64,000 nt of DNA from Rhizobium etli CFN 42 (GCF_000092045.1 NC_007766.1:62001-126000); one strand, 5' to 3'; positions 50,837 through 60,244 are shown, counted from the first letter of the stretch. Translations and numbers: made by a program. Notes: generated by a model from the sequence alone, not told the origin.

Positions 50837-53577
50837 GGCGCCGCCCGCTGCTGGACGGTATTTTCCCAGCGCCACTCGGCCGATGCTGTCGGGGAGGTTG
50901 GGAAACTCACCACTACTCCCCAGAGCGGGATTCCTGCTTCCGGGCTAACGCCAGCCGGATCGATCGGATAGAGAAGGAGCAGACCGCGACGCGGATCTTC
51001 ACCACGGACCCGTCGGATCCAAGGGCCGGCCGGGCGGTCAGCGGGTGGCCCCCCCTCGTCGGCCAGCACCTGATCGGTTTTTTCCTGCGCGCGACGATAC
51101 TGGTCGTCGCTCAGATCGATTGCCTCGTCGAGCGGGCTGAGGATCGACTTGGTAATAAAGCGCGCGGTGGTCGACCGGACGATTGGCGAGCGACGAACAC
51201 TGCGCAGGTCGCGTCCGGCCACCTGAACCGTGGCTCCGACACCAGCCGGTACGAACACCGTCCAGTCGCTCAGTTCGCCCAGGTGAAGCTGCGTGGTGAT
51301 GTAGGCCGCCATGCGTTTCCCATCGACGTCGCTGCTCTCGGGCGGAAATGCCAGGGCCTCAAGCAGCGCGGCGACGCGGTTACCACGTACATTCCGCCAG
51401 ATGAAGCCCGCTGCCGGCGGGCGGTCTCCCGGCCGGGCCGGATCGATCTCCGGCTCTCCCAGTTCTTCGAGCAGGCCGTTGACAGCCGCAGCGTTTGCAA
51501 TTGTGGTGTCGATGTCCCGGTATAGGACGGTCTGGATCTTGCCTTCGCCGGCATAGGTGACGGGACGGAGGACAGCGTGGCGCCGCTTATTCGCCGCCGT
51601 GACGTTCATGATACTATGGTCAGCGATGCTGAGGCCATAGAGTTTGGGCGTGCCACCGGTGACGCGCATATGTGCCAGCTGCGCGCGGAGGTCCTCGTTG
51701 ACCGTGGCCAAGTGCCGGAACCAGGTTTCCATATCGGTGGTAGTGTACAGCCGGCAGAGATCGGCATAACCGCGTCGGTAACCGAACCAGCGCCCCATCT
51801 GCAGCAGACTGTCATATTGCCGGGAGACGCGTAGGAAGTAACTGGTCGAAAGGCCTTCAAGCGTCAGCCCGCGTGACAGCTTATCACCACCGATGACAAT
51901 GGCTGAGAGGCTCTGTCCGGCAGCGTCGGCAGCATCATAATCGATGCCGGTGCGGCTGCGGCCGTTGGATACCACGACCTGAATGCGGTCAGCCTCATCT
52001 CCAAGCTGCAGCGCGACCTCATCCCAGCGGATCCGTCGAATAGAACGCGTGAATACGGAGGACGCCATTGCCTCGGTTGTTGGTTCGAAGTCCTCGTGCC
52101 ATAGCCGTTCGAGTTCTGCCATTTCGAACGGATCGGCCGCAGCGATTGCATTGCGGATCGAGCGAAGCGCACCTTCGACCTGAGCATGAACCGGGTCATG
52201 AACATCCTGAAAACGGGAAACGTGCACCAGCATGGTCTTGTGTGCATTGGCTTGGCCGCGCGCGGCGCGTGCCGCGCAGCAGATGACAAAGCTGCGGATC
52301 GCTTCCAAAAGGCTCGGCGGGACGCGTGCCTCACCCCGGTATGTCGGCCGCCACGTCTTATCGTGCGGGTCAGGTATCCAACTCTCAGCAGTCTGGTCGA
52401 GATGGCGAATGACTGGCAGTCCCACTGCATCAGCGTCGTCGTCGCGACCGAACACCGCGAGTGGCCCGAAATAGTCGTCCGGGGCGGACAGCGACACGAT
52501 GAAGGTGGAAGGAAACAGGTCGGCGCCATAGTCCTCAGCCGCACGCTCATCATGGATCATGATGTTCGCGAAAGGAGTCGCGGTGTAGCCGACATAGACA
52601 CTGCGCCTGAACCCACTCAGCAGTTTGCGGATCTCGCCGTTGATGCGTTTCGGATCGTAATCCTCATCGAAGCTTCCGTCCGGTAGAAAGCCCTGATCTC
52701 CCGTGTCAGGTGATGCCTGATCCGCCTCATCATCGATCACGAGCAGTGGCGCGTTGCGCGATTCTTCGGGCAGTCGTGCGATCCACCGATTGATGTTCTT
52801 GAGAACTGCACCGTTCTTCTTCACGACAAACACAAAAGGCCGGTTGGCGGGCGCGAAGTTGGAATTTTGCGCAACAGTTCGATTGAAGTCACCGTTCAAC
52901 TGAGAGGTGGTCAGACTGTCGACCAGCTGTACCGGTCCCGGCAATAAGCCCACGCCGACTGGCCGGCGCCCTCCGCTTCCGGCAACACCGGCGGTATCGA
53001 AGCCGAGAAAATCCTGATCGAGACGCAGCTGGGTCTGGCGACGCAGGATCTTGTGCATGCCCGCCAGAACGATGATTACGCGATAGCCGGCATCAGCTGC
53101 CCGATTGATGACCCCCGCATAGTGTGCGGTTTTGCCCGACTGAACATTGCCGACTACGAGGCCGCGCCAATTCCATGGCACATCCCGATTTGGATCATCG
53201 AGCAGCTCGAGTACATCAGCAGTGCTTTCCTCAAGCGCCTCGAGCGCACGCGGCGCCCATCCGCTCTCGCCCAGCTTCTGCAGATAACGTGCAAAAAAGG
53301 CGCCTGGCCGACGGCGTTCGCCAAGATACCACGGTGGTGGCTGTGTTTCACCAAGCAGCCGGATCGACGGTCCCTGTGCAACCACAAAAAGGGCTTCAAG
53401 ATCGCGTGTCGCTGCTTGAATTTCGTCCTCGGTGAAGTTGTGCCCGCTGGTTAATCCGACAAGCGGGGCCGTGGCGCGCACCACCGCCATGATCTCATCT
53501 GTGCCCAGCGTGCGATCGCCGGCTCGTTGACCGAGTGCAACGCGGGCAGTATTCGCAAGCTGCGTAACCGGATCCAT
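50833..53577 (-). CDS. Z1-domain P-loop ATPase/helicase-like protein (914 aa)
   Basis: Start at ATG 53577, 5 bases from the stop of the ATPase gene; the open frame continues upstream only as a shadow of that gene. Walker A is the Z1 variant GNVQSGKT (143-150), Walker B is LLVIDDEADQAS (282-286 acidic), and motif III is GYTATPFANI (332-338). The Z1 C-terminal half has VIGGDKLSRGLTLEGLSTSY and QMGRWFGYRRGYADLCRLY. Z1 proteins are superfamily-2-like motors found with MutL/MORC ATPases in restriction-modification islands. Probably translocates or remodels DNA for the nuclease encoded next. Confidence 0.92.
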   Translation of the reverse strand: MDPVTQLANTARVALGQRAGDRTLGTDEIMAVVRATAPLVGLTSGHNFTEDEIQAATRDLEALFVVAQGPSIRLLGETQPPPWYLGERRRPGAFFARYLQKLGESGWAPRALEALEESTADVLELLDDPNRDVPWNWRGLVVGNVQSGKTAHYAGVINRAADAGYRVIIVLAGMHKILRRQTQLRLDQDFLGFDTAGVAGSGGRRPVGVGLLPGPVQLVDSLTTSQLNGDFNRTVAQNSNFAPANRPFVFVVKKNGAVLKNINRWIARLPEESRNAPLLVIDDEADQASPDTGDQGFLPDGSFDEDYDPKRINGEIRKLLSGFRRSVYVGYTATPFANIMIHDERAAEDYGADLFPSTFIVSLSAPDDYFGPLAVFGRDDDADAVGLPVIRHLDQTAESWIPDPHDKTWRPTYRGEARVPPSLLEAIRSFVICCAARAARGQANAHKTMLVHVSRFQDVHDPVHAQVEGALRSIRNAIAAADPFEMAELERLWHEDFEPTTEAMASSVFTRSIRRIRWDEVALQLGDEADRIQVVVSNGRSRTGIDYDAADAAGQSLSAIVIGGDKLSRGLTLEGLSTSYFLRVSRQYDSLLQMGRWFGYRRGYADLCRLYTTTDMETWFRHLATVNEDLRAQLAHMRVTGGTPKLYGLSIADHSIMNVTAANKRRHAVLRPVTYAGEGKIQTVLYRDIDTTIANAAAVNGLLEELGEPEIDPARPGDRPPAAGFIWRNVRGNRVAALLEALAFPPESSDVDGKRMAAYITTQLHLGELSDWTVFVPAGVGATVQVAGRDLRSVRRSPIVRSTTARFITKSILSPLDEAIDLSDDQYRRAQEKTDQVLADEGGPPADRPAGPWIRRVRGEDPRRGLLLLYPIDPAGVSPEAGIPLWGVVVSFPTSPTASAEWRWENTVQQRAAP

Positions 53578-53581
53578 CCGC

Positions 53582-55072
53582 TCAATTCTCCCCCAATATT
53601 CGGATGACTGCGGCGCGCAATGCGGGCTGCGTGATCCCAAGGGAACGCAGCACCGAGTCGAGTCGGTCTCCAGTATTGTCCATGTTATCCATGCTGCGCA
53701 CCAGCGTGGCAAGCGGTGTGGCGAGTTCGGCAATTTCTGTGGCTGCCGGTTGCATAAGCTCTGCGCCCCCCTGCTCGGCGACATCCAGCCAAATGCGCTC
53801 GACCGGAACGGTAAGCTCGAGGGCAGAGAGCAGTCCTTCGAGCAGTCCCGATTCGGCGCCGAGCGCCTGCGCCACAGCAGAAACTGCAGGATGTTCCCGT
53901 CGTACACGATATCGCGGAACGGCTTTGGCGCTGCGCGCTTCCCATGGCCATGCTTCCCCATCAGTGTTGCTGCGGCGGCCCTTGCGACCCGCTCCGACAC
54001 CGCGCCAAGCGAAGACCTCGCGGGCGCGTCGCCGGCAGTCCGCGCCAAGACCTGCCAAGCGTCCCCGCGCCCAGGCTGGCGGTCGAGCAACAGATTTGCG
54101 GATATCGATCCGCCATGCCTCGTCCATCGAGGCGGGTAGCTCGAGAGCGATGCGGGCGAGTCGACTCGATTCCTCGCGAGTCCAGGCCCGAGCGCCACCA
54201 AGCCCGAGCCAGCCGCCGGCCGACACGAGGCGGTCCCCCCGGTAGACGTAAAATCCTTGCCGTTCGACCCAGCCGCCCGGCCCACCAGCATCTTCCCATT
54301 CGCGCTCATTCGCGAACCGGTCGCGATGAGGGAGTATATACGGTCGTGCCGTGATTGCGCCGTCAGAACCGCGAATGATGTCACGCGGTAATGCCATGGT
54401 CGCATCATGCCATCTGCAAAATGGATCCCAGGCGTTGAGTGCACGGCCGTTGACGCTCATGGCAAGCCGCCGTGTCTCGCCGCTGAGAAAGCGGTGAAAG
54501 GTCATTGCGAGATGCGCGCGTATATCGGAGATTCGGTCATTAAAGGTATCGCGGTCGAGGCCCCAGAGGCCACCGAGCCGGTCCATTCGGCTCCAACTCA
54601 CCAGCGTGCCATTGCCTGACGACTGGAATTCGGTCGCCAACTCACCCGACGGCGACGCATCAGGCTCGACCGCGGACCACCCTTCACCAACGCGATCGAC
54701 ATCCCAGGTCAGCCGCGCGACTAAGCCTTCCCGGCGCGACGCCACGGTCAGCTCGCGGCACTGCGAGAGTGAGGCGGTCTTCAATCCCAGTCCGAATCGG
54801 CCGAGATCGCCCCCTTGCCGTTCGGCGCTGGGTCCGGCACCCCCAAAGCGCATTGCCTCAACGAGCCGGTCGAAGTTCATTCCGGTACCGTCATCGAGAA
54901 TTTCAACGAGCGGGTTGCCGTCGCGCCAATCAAGGTGAATGCGGACCTGCCGCGCGCCAGCGGCGAGCGAATTGTCGATCAGGTCAGCGAGCGCGGTTTC
55001 GGGTGAATAGCCGAGGCCCCGTAAGGATCTCAGCAATGCATACGGCGATGGCGCAATCTCGACGGGACGCAA
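53582..55072 (-). CDS. MORC/MutL-like GHKL ATPase of the Z1 system (496 aa)
   Basis: Start is a TTG at 55072 with CCGGAGG at perfect spacing; the frame runs on upstream without a better start. GHKL motifs: ALADLIDNSLAAGA (Asn34 for Mg/ATP), VEILDDGTGM (Asp60-Asp61) and GRFGLGLKTASLSQ lid (91-98). A helical and beta C-terminal part ends in VRSMDNMDNTGDRLDSVLRS. The MutL/MORC type of ATPase acts as an ATP-gated DNA clamp. First gene of the minus operon; its promoter region is shared with the RHH-methylase operon. Confidence 0.9.
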   Translation of the reverse strand: MRPVEIAPSPYALLRSLRGLGYSPETALADLIDNSLAAGARQVRIHLDWRDGNPLVEILDDGTGMNFDRLVEAMRFGGAGPSAERQGGDLGRFGLGLKTASLSQCRELTVASRREGLVARLTWDVDRVGEGWSAVEPDASPSGELATEFQSSGNGTLVSWSRMDRLGGLWGLDRDTFNDRISDIRAHLAMTFHRFLSGETRRLAMSVNGRALNAWDPFCRWHDATMALPRDIIRGSDGAITARPYILPHRDRFANEREWEDAGGPGGWVERQGFYVYRGDRLVSAGGWLGLGGARAWTREESSRLARIALELPASMDEAWRIDIRKSVARPPAWARGRLAGLGADCRRRAREVFAWRGVGAGRKGRRSNTDGEAWPWEARSAKAVPRYRVRREHPAVSAVAQALGAESGLLEGLLSALELTVPVERIWLDVAEQGGAELMQPAATEIAELATPLATLVRSMDNMDNTGDRLDSVLRSLGITQPALRAAVIRILGEN

Positions 55073-55237
55073 CAGACAGCCTCCGGTGGCAGAGAGTGGA
55101 AAGCATTTACGCCGATGCGCACCAGGTCGGAAAATGCGGAGAGCAGGGCCGACGGAGCGAAACTGCGATTTTCGCCCTTCTACCAGCCAGCTTGGTGACT
55201 TATCAGATCCTGTACAACCGCGTCCTTTGTGATGAAA

Positions 55238-55267
55238 AGTGGTGCATAGTGGTGCGCTCTGGTGTAG
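55238..55267. promoter_or_regulatory. Three tandem 10-bp-spaced GGTG repeats, candidate RHH operator
   Basis: AGTGGTGC begins at 55238 and at 55248, and the related TCTGGTGT begins at 55258, an exact 10-base period. It sits 23 bases before the ATG of a ribbon-helix-helix regulator (55290) and between two divergent operons. RHH dimers typically bind such in-phase tandem repeats. This suggests autoregulation and joint control of methylase and ATPase operons. Confidence 0.6.
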
Positions 55268-55289
55268 CATGGAGTCAGGGAGTATCGCA

Positions 55290-55475
55290 ATGTTAGCAAC
55301 AGGTAAGACCGTTCGCACTACAGTATTATTGCCAGAAGGCGTGTATCGCCAAGTGCAGGCGTTGGCCGTTACTAATGATGTATCAGCTGCCTGGGTGATT
55401 CGGCAGGCAGTTCTCCATTATCTTGCCACGAAAGCCGGCCAAGCCGAGCTGCCGTTGGGAAGCGATCGGTCATGA
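55290..55475 (+). CDS. Ribbon-helix-helix regulator (61 aa)
   Basis: Start at MLATGKTVRTTVLLPEGVYR after AGGGAG. The ribbon TVRTTVLLPE is followed by two helices, VYRQVQALAVTNDVSAAWVI and RQAVLHYLATKAG, as in CopG/Arc proteins. First gene of the methylase operon; overlaps the methylase start by ATGA. Probably a timing regulator that lets methylase be made before the nuclease side, as controller proteins do in restriction systems. Confidence 0.82.
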   Translation: MLATGKTVRTTVLLPEGVYRQVQALAVTNDVSAAWVIRQAVLHYLATKAGQAELPLGSDRS

Positions 55476-56986
55476 GCGTTGATCCGAAACTTATCCGCCA
55501 GAAAATCCAGCGATTAGACGCCGGCGCTCGCCCTCGTGTGCTGGATCTCTTCTCAGGCTGTGGTGGGATCTCGCTTGGTTTTCAGTCGGCGGGTTTTGAG
55601 ATCGTCGCAGCGGTCGAGAATGATCCCGACGCGGCCCGCTCGCACGGCCTCAACTTCCATCATGGCGAGGACCGCCATAGTATCCCACGCAACATCACCG
55701 TAACGTCGCCAGCCGCCCTTGCCACGGCGCTCGGCCTCGGCGCCGCGGCAAGCGCGTTCGATGTGATCGTTGGCGGCCCTCCCTGCCAGGCATTTGCGCG
55801 TGTCGGGCGCTCAAAACTGCGCGAGATCGCCGAACATCCGGAGGCCTTTCGACATGATTCTCGCGCCCGGCTCTATATCGAGTATCTGGCGTACGTAGAA
55901 GCTTGTGCACCACTCGCCGTGGTGATCGAAAACGTGCCAGACATGCTCAATCATGGGGGACACAACCTCGCCGCAGAGATCGGTGAGATCCTAGCGAGTA
56001 AGGATTATGTCGTTCGCTACACGCTGCTCAACGCAGCATTCTACGGTGTGCCGCAGATGCGTGAGCGGATGATCCTCATCGCAATCCGCAAAGAACTTGC
56101 GGACGATGTCGAATTTCCCGCACCGACACACTGGATTGACCTGCCGTCCGGCTATCAGGGTTCGCGCGCTGTAGCGCTCAAACTGGCGACAGGAAGGGAT
56201 CTGCTCACCGAAGCAACCGGCGGCAGTGCATACAAGGCCGCTCCGGAAGCTGTTGAAACACTGGCGCCCGCGGTGTCCACCCAACAGGCCATCGGGGATC
56301 TTCCGGAAATAATGGCGCGAGAATTACTTGCCGAAGGGGCGCTTCGACGTGGCACGCGTCGTCTCGACGCCATGCTCCCTTATGGCGGGCACAATCAGCA
56401 GAACGACTATGTGAAGGAGATGCGAACCTGGCCCGGGTTCGAGGGTAGCTCGCATGTGCGTGACCATGTGATCCGATATCTCCCGCGCGACTATCGTATC
56501 TTCGCCGGCCTGAAGCCGGGCGATCAATATCCTGAGGCACATCGCTATGCGCTGAGCCTGTTCGAAGCGGAGCTCGAACGACTTCATGCCCAGGGTAAAC
56601 GCCCGGAAGACGGCAGTTCCGAATGGGACGCGCTCAAGGCAGCTTTCGTGCCTCCATACGATGCTGGGAAGTTTCCGAACAAGTGGCGCAAAATGGAAGC
56701 AACTACGCCTGCCCGCACCCTCCTCGCGCATCTCGGCAAGGATGGCTACAGTCACATTCATTACGATAGCCGGCAGGCGCGGCCGATCTCGGTACGCGAG
56801 GCAGCGCGCCTGCAGTCGTTTCCTGATGGCTTCCGCTTTGCCGGAACGATGAACCCGGCATTCCGTCAGATTGGCAACGCGGTCCCGCCGCTGCTCGCTC
56901 GCGCGATCGCCCAGACCCTGCGCAGTCAGCTTGTCCGAGGAGTGGCAACAGAGGACCTGCCGCGCGTGGCAGGTGCAGGTCGCTGA
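55472..56986 (+). CDS. DNA cytosine-5 methyltransferase
   Basis: 504 residues. Motif I VLDLFSGCGGISLGFQSAGF, motif IV GGPPCQAF with catalytic Cys105, motif VI VVIENVPDM, motif VIII GVPQMRERMILIAIR, a target-recognition region at about 230-430, motif IX RPISVREAARLQSFPDGF and motif X RQIGNAVPPLLARAIA. All motifs are intact. Pairs with the Vsr gene two genes downstream, which would repair T-G mismatches from 5mC deamination. The recognition sequence is unknown. Confidence 0.95.
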   Translation: MSVDPKLIRQKIQRLDAGARPRVLDLFSGCGGISLGFQSAGFEIVAAVENDPDAARSHGLNFHHGEDRHSIPRNITVTSPAALATALGLGAAASAFDVIVGGPPCQAFARVGRSKLREIAEHPEAFRHDSRARLYIEYLAYVEACAPLAVVIENVPDMLNHGGHNLAAEIGEILASKDYVVRYTLLNAAFYGVPQMRERMILIAIRKELADDVEFPAPTHWIDLPSGYQGSRAVALKLATGRDLLTEATGGSAYKAAPEAVETLAPAVSTQQAIGDLPEIMARELLAEGALRRGTRRLDAMLPYGGHNQQNDYVKEMRTWPGFEGSSHVRDHVIRYLPRDYRIFAGLKPGDQYPEAHRYALSLFEAELERLHAQGKRPEDGSSEWDALKAAFVPPYDAGKFPNKWRKMEATTPARTLLAHLGKDGYSHIHYDSRQARPISVREAARLQSFPDGFRFAGTMNPAFRQIGNAVPPLLARAIAQTLRSQLVRGVATEDLPRVAGAGR

Positions 56987-57567
56987 TGAGCCGGCGCGAG
57001 GAGATTATCGTCGTCAGGTCACTTGCGGAATCGGACCTGGGTCTCTTCTCGGCGCACCGCCTTAGCGCCACCAGCAAGCAGCGCGCGATCGCACTGACCA
57101 CACCTGTCGCGCGCAAGCTCTTGAGCGCGCAGCTGTTCGAAAAAGGCGGCGCGGACATGGATTTGATCTGTGTCTATGGCGGCTACGGAAACCGGGAACT
57201 CAGGAACATCGGCAAAGTCGGCAAGAACTGGCGGCTGGGCGGCCGCAAGATCACCGCCAACGCTTGCGCCTTTCTCGACAGCAAGGATTTCGTGCTGCTG
57301 CGATCTGTTGCGGGAAATGACGGCGTTCAGCCAATCCTGATGACGTTCATCGGCCGTCAACGCGAGCGTCTTCTCCACGCAGGGATCGTTGCCAGCCTTG
57401 TCAACGAATTCCGGGATAGCGTGGCCATGGTCTCAGTAGGGTCGGATGCCTTCAACGCGCTCTCAGCTGCCTTTCCTGCCGTGCCAGCTGATCTGGCGAT
57501 CGGCGCGCCTCTGGTTGAGGATGATGCCGTGCCCCCGGAGCAGGCGGCTGGGAGCGATGGCCGATAG
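56986..57567 (+). CDS. Hypothetical protein between methylase and Vsr (193 aa)
   Basis: Unrecognised. It starts one base inside the methylase stop and overlaps Vsr by 11 bases, so it is translated as part of the operon. N-terminal half is alpha/beta and basic (SATSKQRAIALTTPVARKLL, CVYGGYGNRELRNIGKVGKN, then WRLGGRKITANACAFLDSKD). A DNA-binding or nuclease accessory role is suggested only by location. No signal peptide or membrane helix. Confidence 0.8.
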   Translation: MSRREEIIVVRSLAESDLGLFSAHRLSATSKQRAIALTTPVARKLLSAQLFEKGGADMDLICVYGGYGNRELRNIGKVGKNWRLGGRKITANACAFLDSKDFVLLRSVAGNDGVQPILMTFIGRQRERLLHAGIVASLVNEFRDSVAMVSVGSDAFNALSAAFPAVPADLAIGAPLVEDDAVPPEQAAGSDGR

Positions 57568-58039
57568 ACTTACCCCGGAGCAGCGCCGGCTCAATATGAG
57601 CCGCATCCGCGCTAAGAATACAGCGCCAGAATGGATAATACGTCGGCTTCTGCACAGCCGAGGTTTCCGATACCAGCTTCATCGAAGGGACCTGCCGGGC
57701 AAGCCGGATTTAGTTTTCCCACGGTTTCGCACGGCGGTCTTCGTGCATGGCTGTTTCTGGCATGGTCACGCCTGCTCGCTGTTTCGTATGCCGGCAACTC
57801 GCACGGAGTTTTGGTCAGCTAAGATCGGGGTCAACCGTGAGCGCGATGCCGCTGCAATGATCTCCCTCCAAGATCTCGGCTGGCGCAGCCTGTGGATTTG
57901 GGAATGCGCGCTCAAGGGCCGCGGCCGCCTGCCGGAAAGCCAGCTCGCGGAGCAGGTTACAGCCTTCCTGAACAGCGGCGCCATATTCGACGAGATTGCG
58001 GAGAACCGTATTTCACCCACAGCGGAGGAGATTTTATGA
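57557..58039 (+). CDS. vsr: Very short patch repair endonuclease Vsr
   Basis: 160 residues from ATG 57557. Vsr hallmarks: LTPEQRRLNMSRIRAKNTAP near the start, Asp51 in LPGKPDLVFPRF, and VFVHGCFWHGHAC with zinc or DNA-contact residues His64, Cys66, His69 and His71. Nicks 5' of the T in T-G mismatches made by deamination of 5-methylcytosine. Cys73 and the usual later Cys position should be compared, since only CSLF follows. Length normal. Confidence 0.93.
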   Translation: MADRLTPEQRRLNMSRIRAKNTAPEWIIRRLLHSRGFRYQLHRRDLPGKPDLVFPRFRTAVFVHGCFWHGHACSLFRMPATRTEFWSAKIGVNRERDAAAMISLQDLGWRSLWIWECALKGRGRLPESQLAEQVTAFLNSGAIFDEIAENRISPTAEEIL

Positions 58040-58545
58040 GCCAACCCCCGCCAGCTCTGTCTGCAGATCCATCGGATGATTTTGCTAGCCTGAGCGACAT
58101 TGCGCTGCTTCGACTGCGCGGCAGGGTCGCGGCCGAACTTAAGCGGCGCGGGCTGGCCTCGAACGTCGGGCAGGTCGCGGAAAGCCTTGCTATCGCCCTA
58201 TACAATGGCACTCCCGGTCGTCCTAATCTACAGCCTGCGCCGACAGGAACGCAGAATGTCGATGCTCTTTCCCGGCGCGGGGACCGCTATTCGATTAAGG
58301 GTGTACTTGATGCGCGCAAGACTGGCACCGTCTATCCGGATCGCGATGACCGGGAGAAGCAGCTGTTCGAATATTTGCTTGTCGTGCGCATTGATCCCGA
58401 TTGGCAACTGCTGGCAGTCTACGAGTTCGATTGGAAAACGTTCTGCGAGGTTCGCAGCTGGGACAGGCGGACGAATGCTTGGTATGTGGGGCTTGCAGCA
58501 AAGACCCTTTCGCGAGCGGCGCTATTCATGCCCCAGCCAGGTTAG
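58036..58545 (+). CDS. Predicted nuclease-like protein of the methylase operon (169 aa)
   Basis: Overlaps vsr by ATGA. The middle has QNVDALSRRGDRYSIKGVLD, an Asp followed at a strand's distance by x-Lys, as in PD-(D/E)XK-like folds. After this come RKTGTVYPDRDD and LFEYLLVVRIDPDWQLLAVY, ending EFDWKTF. The pattern resembles DUF6998-type proteins found beside restriction genes. Could be the restriction nuclease for the methylase or an inactive adaptor. Confidence 0.65.
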   Translation: MSQPPPALSADPSDDFASLSDIALLRLRGRVAAELKRRGLASNVGQVAESLAIALYNGTPGRPNLQPAPTGTQNVDALSRRGDRYSIKGVLDARKTGTVYPDRDDREKQLFEYLLVVRIDPDWQLLAVYEFDWKTFCEVRSWDRRTNAWYVGLAAKTLSRAALFMPQPG

Positions 58546-58617
58546 TGCCTCGCCATTAGCCTCCGGTGTCGACCGTCGACGGTCGTGCGGCCCTTGGGAA
58601 GCATGTGCGGCAGGAGT

Positions 58618-59447
58618 TCAATCCGCGCTGTGAATGTCGCGAAAACTTGTGATTGCTGCGACGAGATTGGCATGAACCCAGGCGGCTTTCTCGTCACGAC
58701 TGAAAAGTCCGTCGAAGTACGTGGCATACACAGCGAAACCGAGATCGATGAGGTCATTGCTCATTCGATCCATGCGCATCACCGCTTGACTACCGCCCCG
58801 GATCCACCAGAGCAGATTGATCACTATGCCCAGCGCGTACCGAAAGAGATAGGCCCGGCATACGACCGTTTCGTCGAGGCCCTCCCACTCGATTTCGTAA
58901 TGGCCTGCCAAAGTTTCCCAAATTTGTAGCGCGGCGCCGAAGATGGTGAAGACCATCGCTTCGGTGTATTTGCCGGTCGTCCTGATAATCCGAATCTCCT
59001 TGTGATTGAACATCTGCTCCTGCATTTCAGGAAAAGACACGGCGATATCCGTCGCGCCTTCGATCAACGAAGGTTGCAGGGTCCTTGCCCAGTCCCACAA
59101 CGAGTTCAATTGAGCCGCCGCCAGATCGCCCATTGGTTCGTCAGATCTTACGAGGCGAACCAGTTCGCTGATCTCGCCTTCAGGTCCGTCGAAGACCAGT
59201 CGGGTCAGTTCCTCAGCGACCGCTGGATCCAACCGCGATATATCGCCCCCGGGCCGAAGGAGGATCACCTGCTCAGGATGATCGCCGACGACAGAAAGCC
59301 CCAATCTCAGCCCTTCCAAGGATTGCTGCTTGTAGAGTTCGACCACGCGAAATCCGGGAGTATCGCCATATTGCCGCTTTCTTGCTTAAGGTAACGGCGG
59401 AGTTCGTCCGACTGCAGCATATTGCTGTCGATCACATAGGCCTTCAT
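58618..59447 (-). pseudogene. PIN-like domain protein split by one frameshift
   Basis: Starts at ATG 59447 (GAGG upstream) with MKAYVIDSNMLQSDELRRYL, a PIN-like opening (Asp in VIDSN). The frame is lost after GNMAILPDFAW near 59345 and continues one base out of phase as VELYKQQSLEGLRLGLSVVG to the TAG at 58618, which includes ASPs and a helical C-terminal half. Adding one G at TGGTC restores a 277-residue protein. All else is intact, so this is a recent mutation or a sequence error. Convergent with the methylase operon. Confidence 0.7.
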
Positions 59448-59545
59448 GACCATCCTCGTTGAGCGGGTGCAAATGTCTAGCGCTCCCAGCGCGTCTCGGT
59501 AGCGAGATATTCCCATACGACAGTCTTCACCGTCACGGCATCGGA

Positions 59546-60244
59546 TCAGTCTATAGAATAGCGGTAGCGACCGGGCTCGACCGTAATCCAGCCGCCGACC
59601 ATCGCTTCCTCGTTGAACAGTTGAAGGGTCATGCGACTTCCGACTTCTGGCCAGACTGAAAGTTCCGCGCCGGTACCTACAGTCTCGAAAGCGTCGCGCT
59701 GCTCTCGACTCAACTGCTCCAGCGGTACAAATGCAACGTGATCAGGCGCTTCGAGCAGCGGCTCGCCGATCTCGTGATAGGCGTGGCCCCGAGCGTTCTT
59801 TACAACGACGCGCCGTATCTTGTCGGTGTCGGGAAAGAGGGTAAATGGCTGTAGGTTTTCGAACAGAAGAAGCTGTCCATCCGGCCTTCTTTTCAGGGAT
59901 CGGACTACGTGCCGGTTACTCCGCAGAATGGTCGCCGCTTCGGGATGTTTCGTCGGGTCAGGATAGAGGCTTCCAGCGATAACCGCATGAAGCACGCAGA
60001 GAAGGTAGTTCTCGTCTGGCGCGAAGCTGGAATTGCAGCGCCGACAGACGATAACTTGCGGCAGATAGTCCATTTCCTCCCCCGCGCCGCTGTCATAGTC
60101 GGCGCCCCGTTTTCGAAGTGTCTTCGTCAGGAGCGACTTGGTCGGAACATGGTCGCGATTGTTTTTGATGTCGGCAATCACCGCGCCACAGTGGATGCAC
60201 CACGCCTTCAGCCGATCGTCAGTGAAATCCTCAATTTCTCGCAC
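59546..60244 (-). CDS. HNH-like zinc-finger protein (232 aa)
   Basis: GTG start with AAGGA upstream. Cys pair CIHCGAVI, then NRDHVPTKSLL, then VIVCRRCNSSFAPDENYL: this is the C-x2-C...DHVP...C-x2-CN arrangement of HNH/McrA-like endonucleases with a structural zinc. The C-terminal 130 residues are unfamiliar. It is 98 bases upstream of the PIN-like gene on the same strand, so the two may form a defence or toxin pair. Confidence 0.7.
   Translation of the reverse strand: MREIEDFTDDRLKAWCIHCGAVIADIKNNRDHVPTKSLLTKTLRKRGADYDSGAGEEMDYLPQVIVCRRCNSSFAPDENYLLCVLHAVIAGSLYPDPTKHPEAATILRSNRHVVRSLKRRPDGQLLLFENLQPFTLFPDTDKIRRVVVKNARGHAYHEIGEPLLEAPDHVAFVPLEQLSREQRDAFETVGTGAELSVWPEVGSRMTLQLFNEEAMVGGWITVEPGRYRYSID

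Noticed and set aside
53578..54444. Upstream extension of the Z1 open frame by about 290 residues
   Set aside because: It overlaps the MORC-like ATPase gene entirely and has shadow composition; ATG 53577 sits 5 bases after the ATPase stop and matches Z1 starts.
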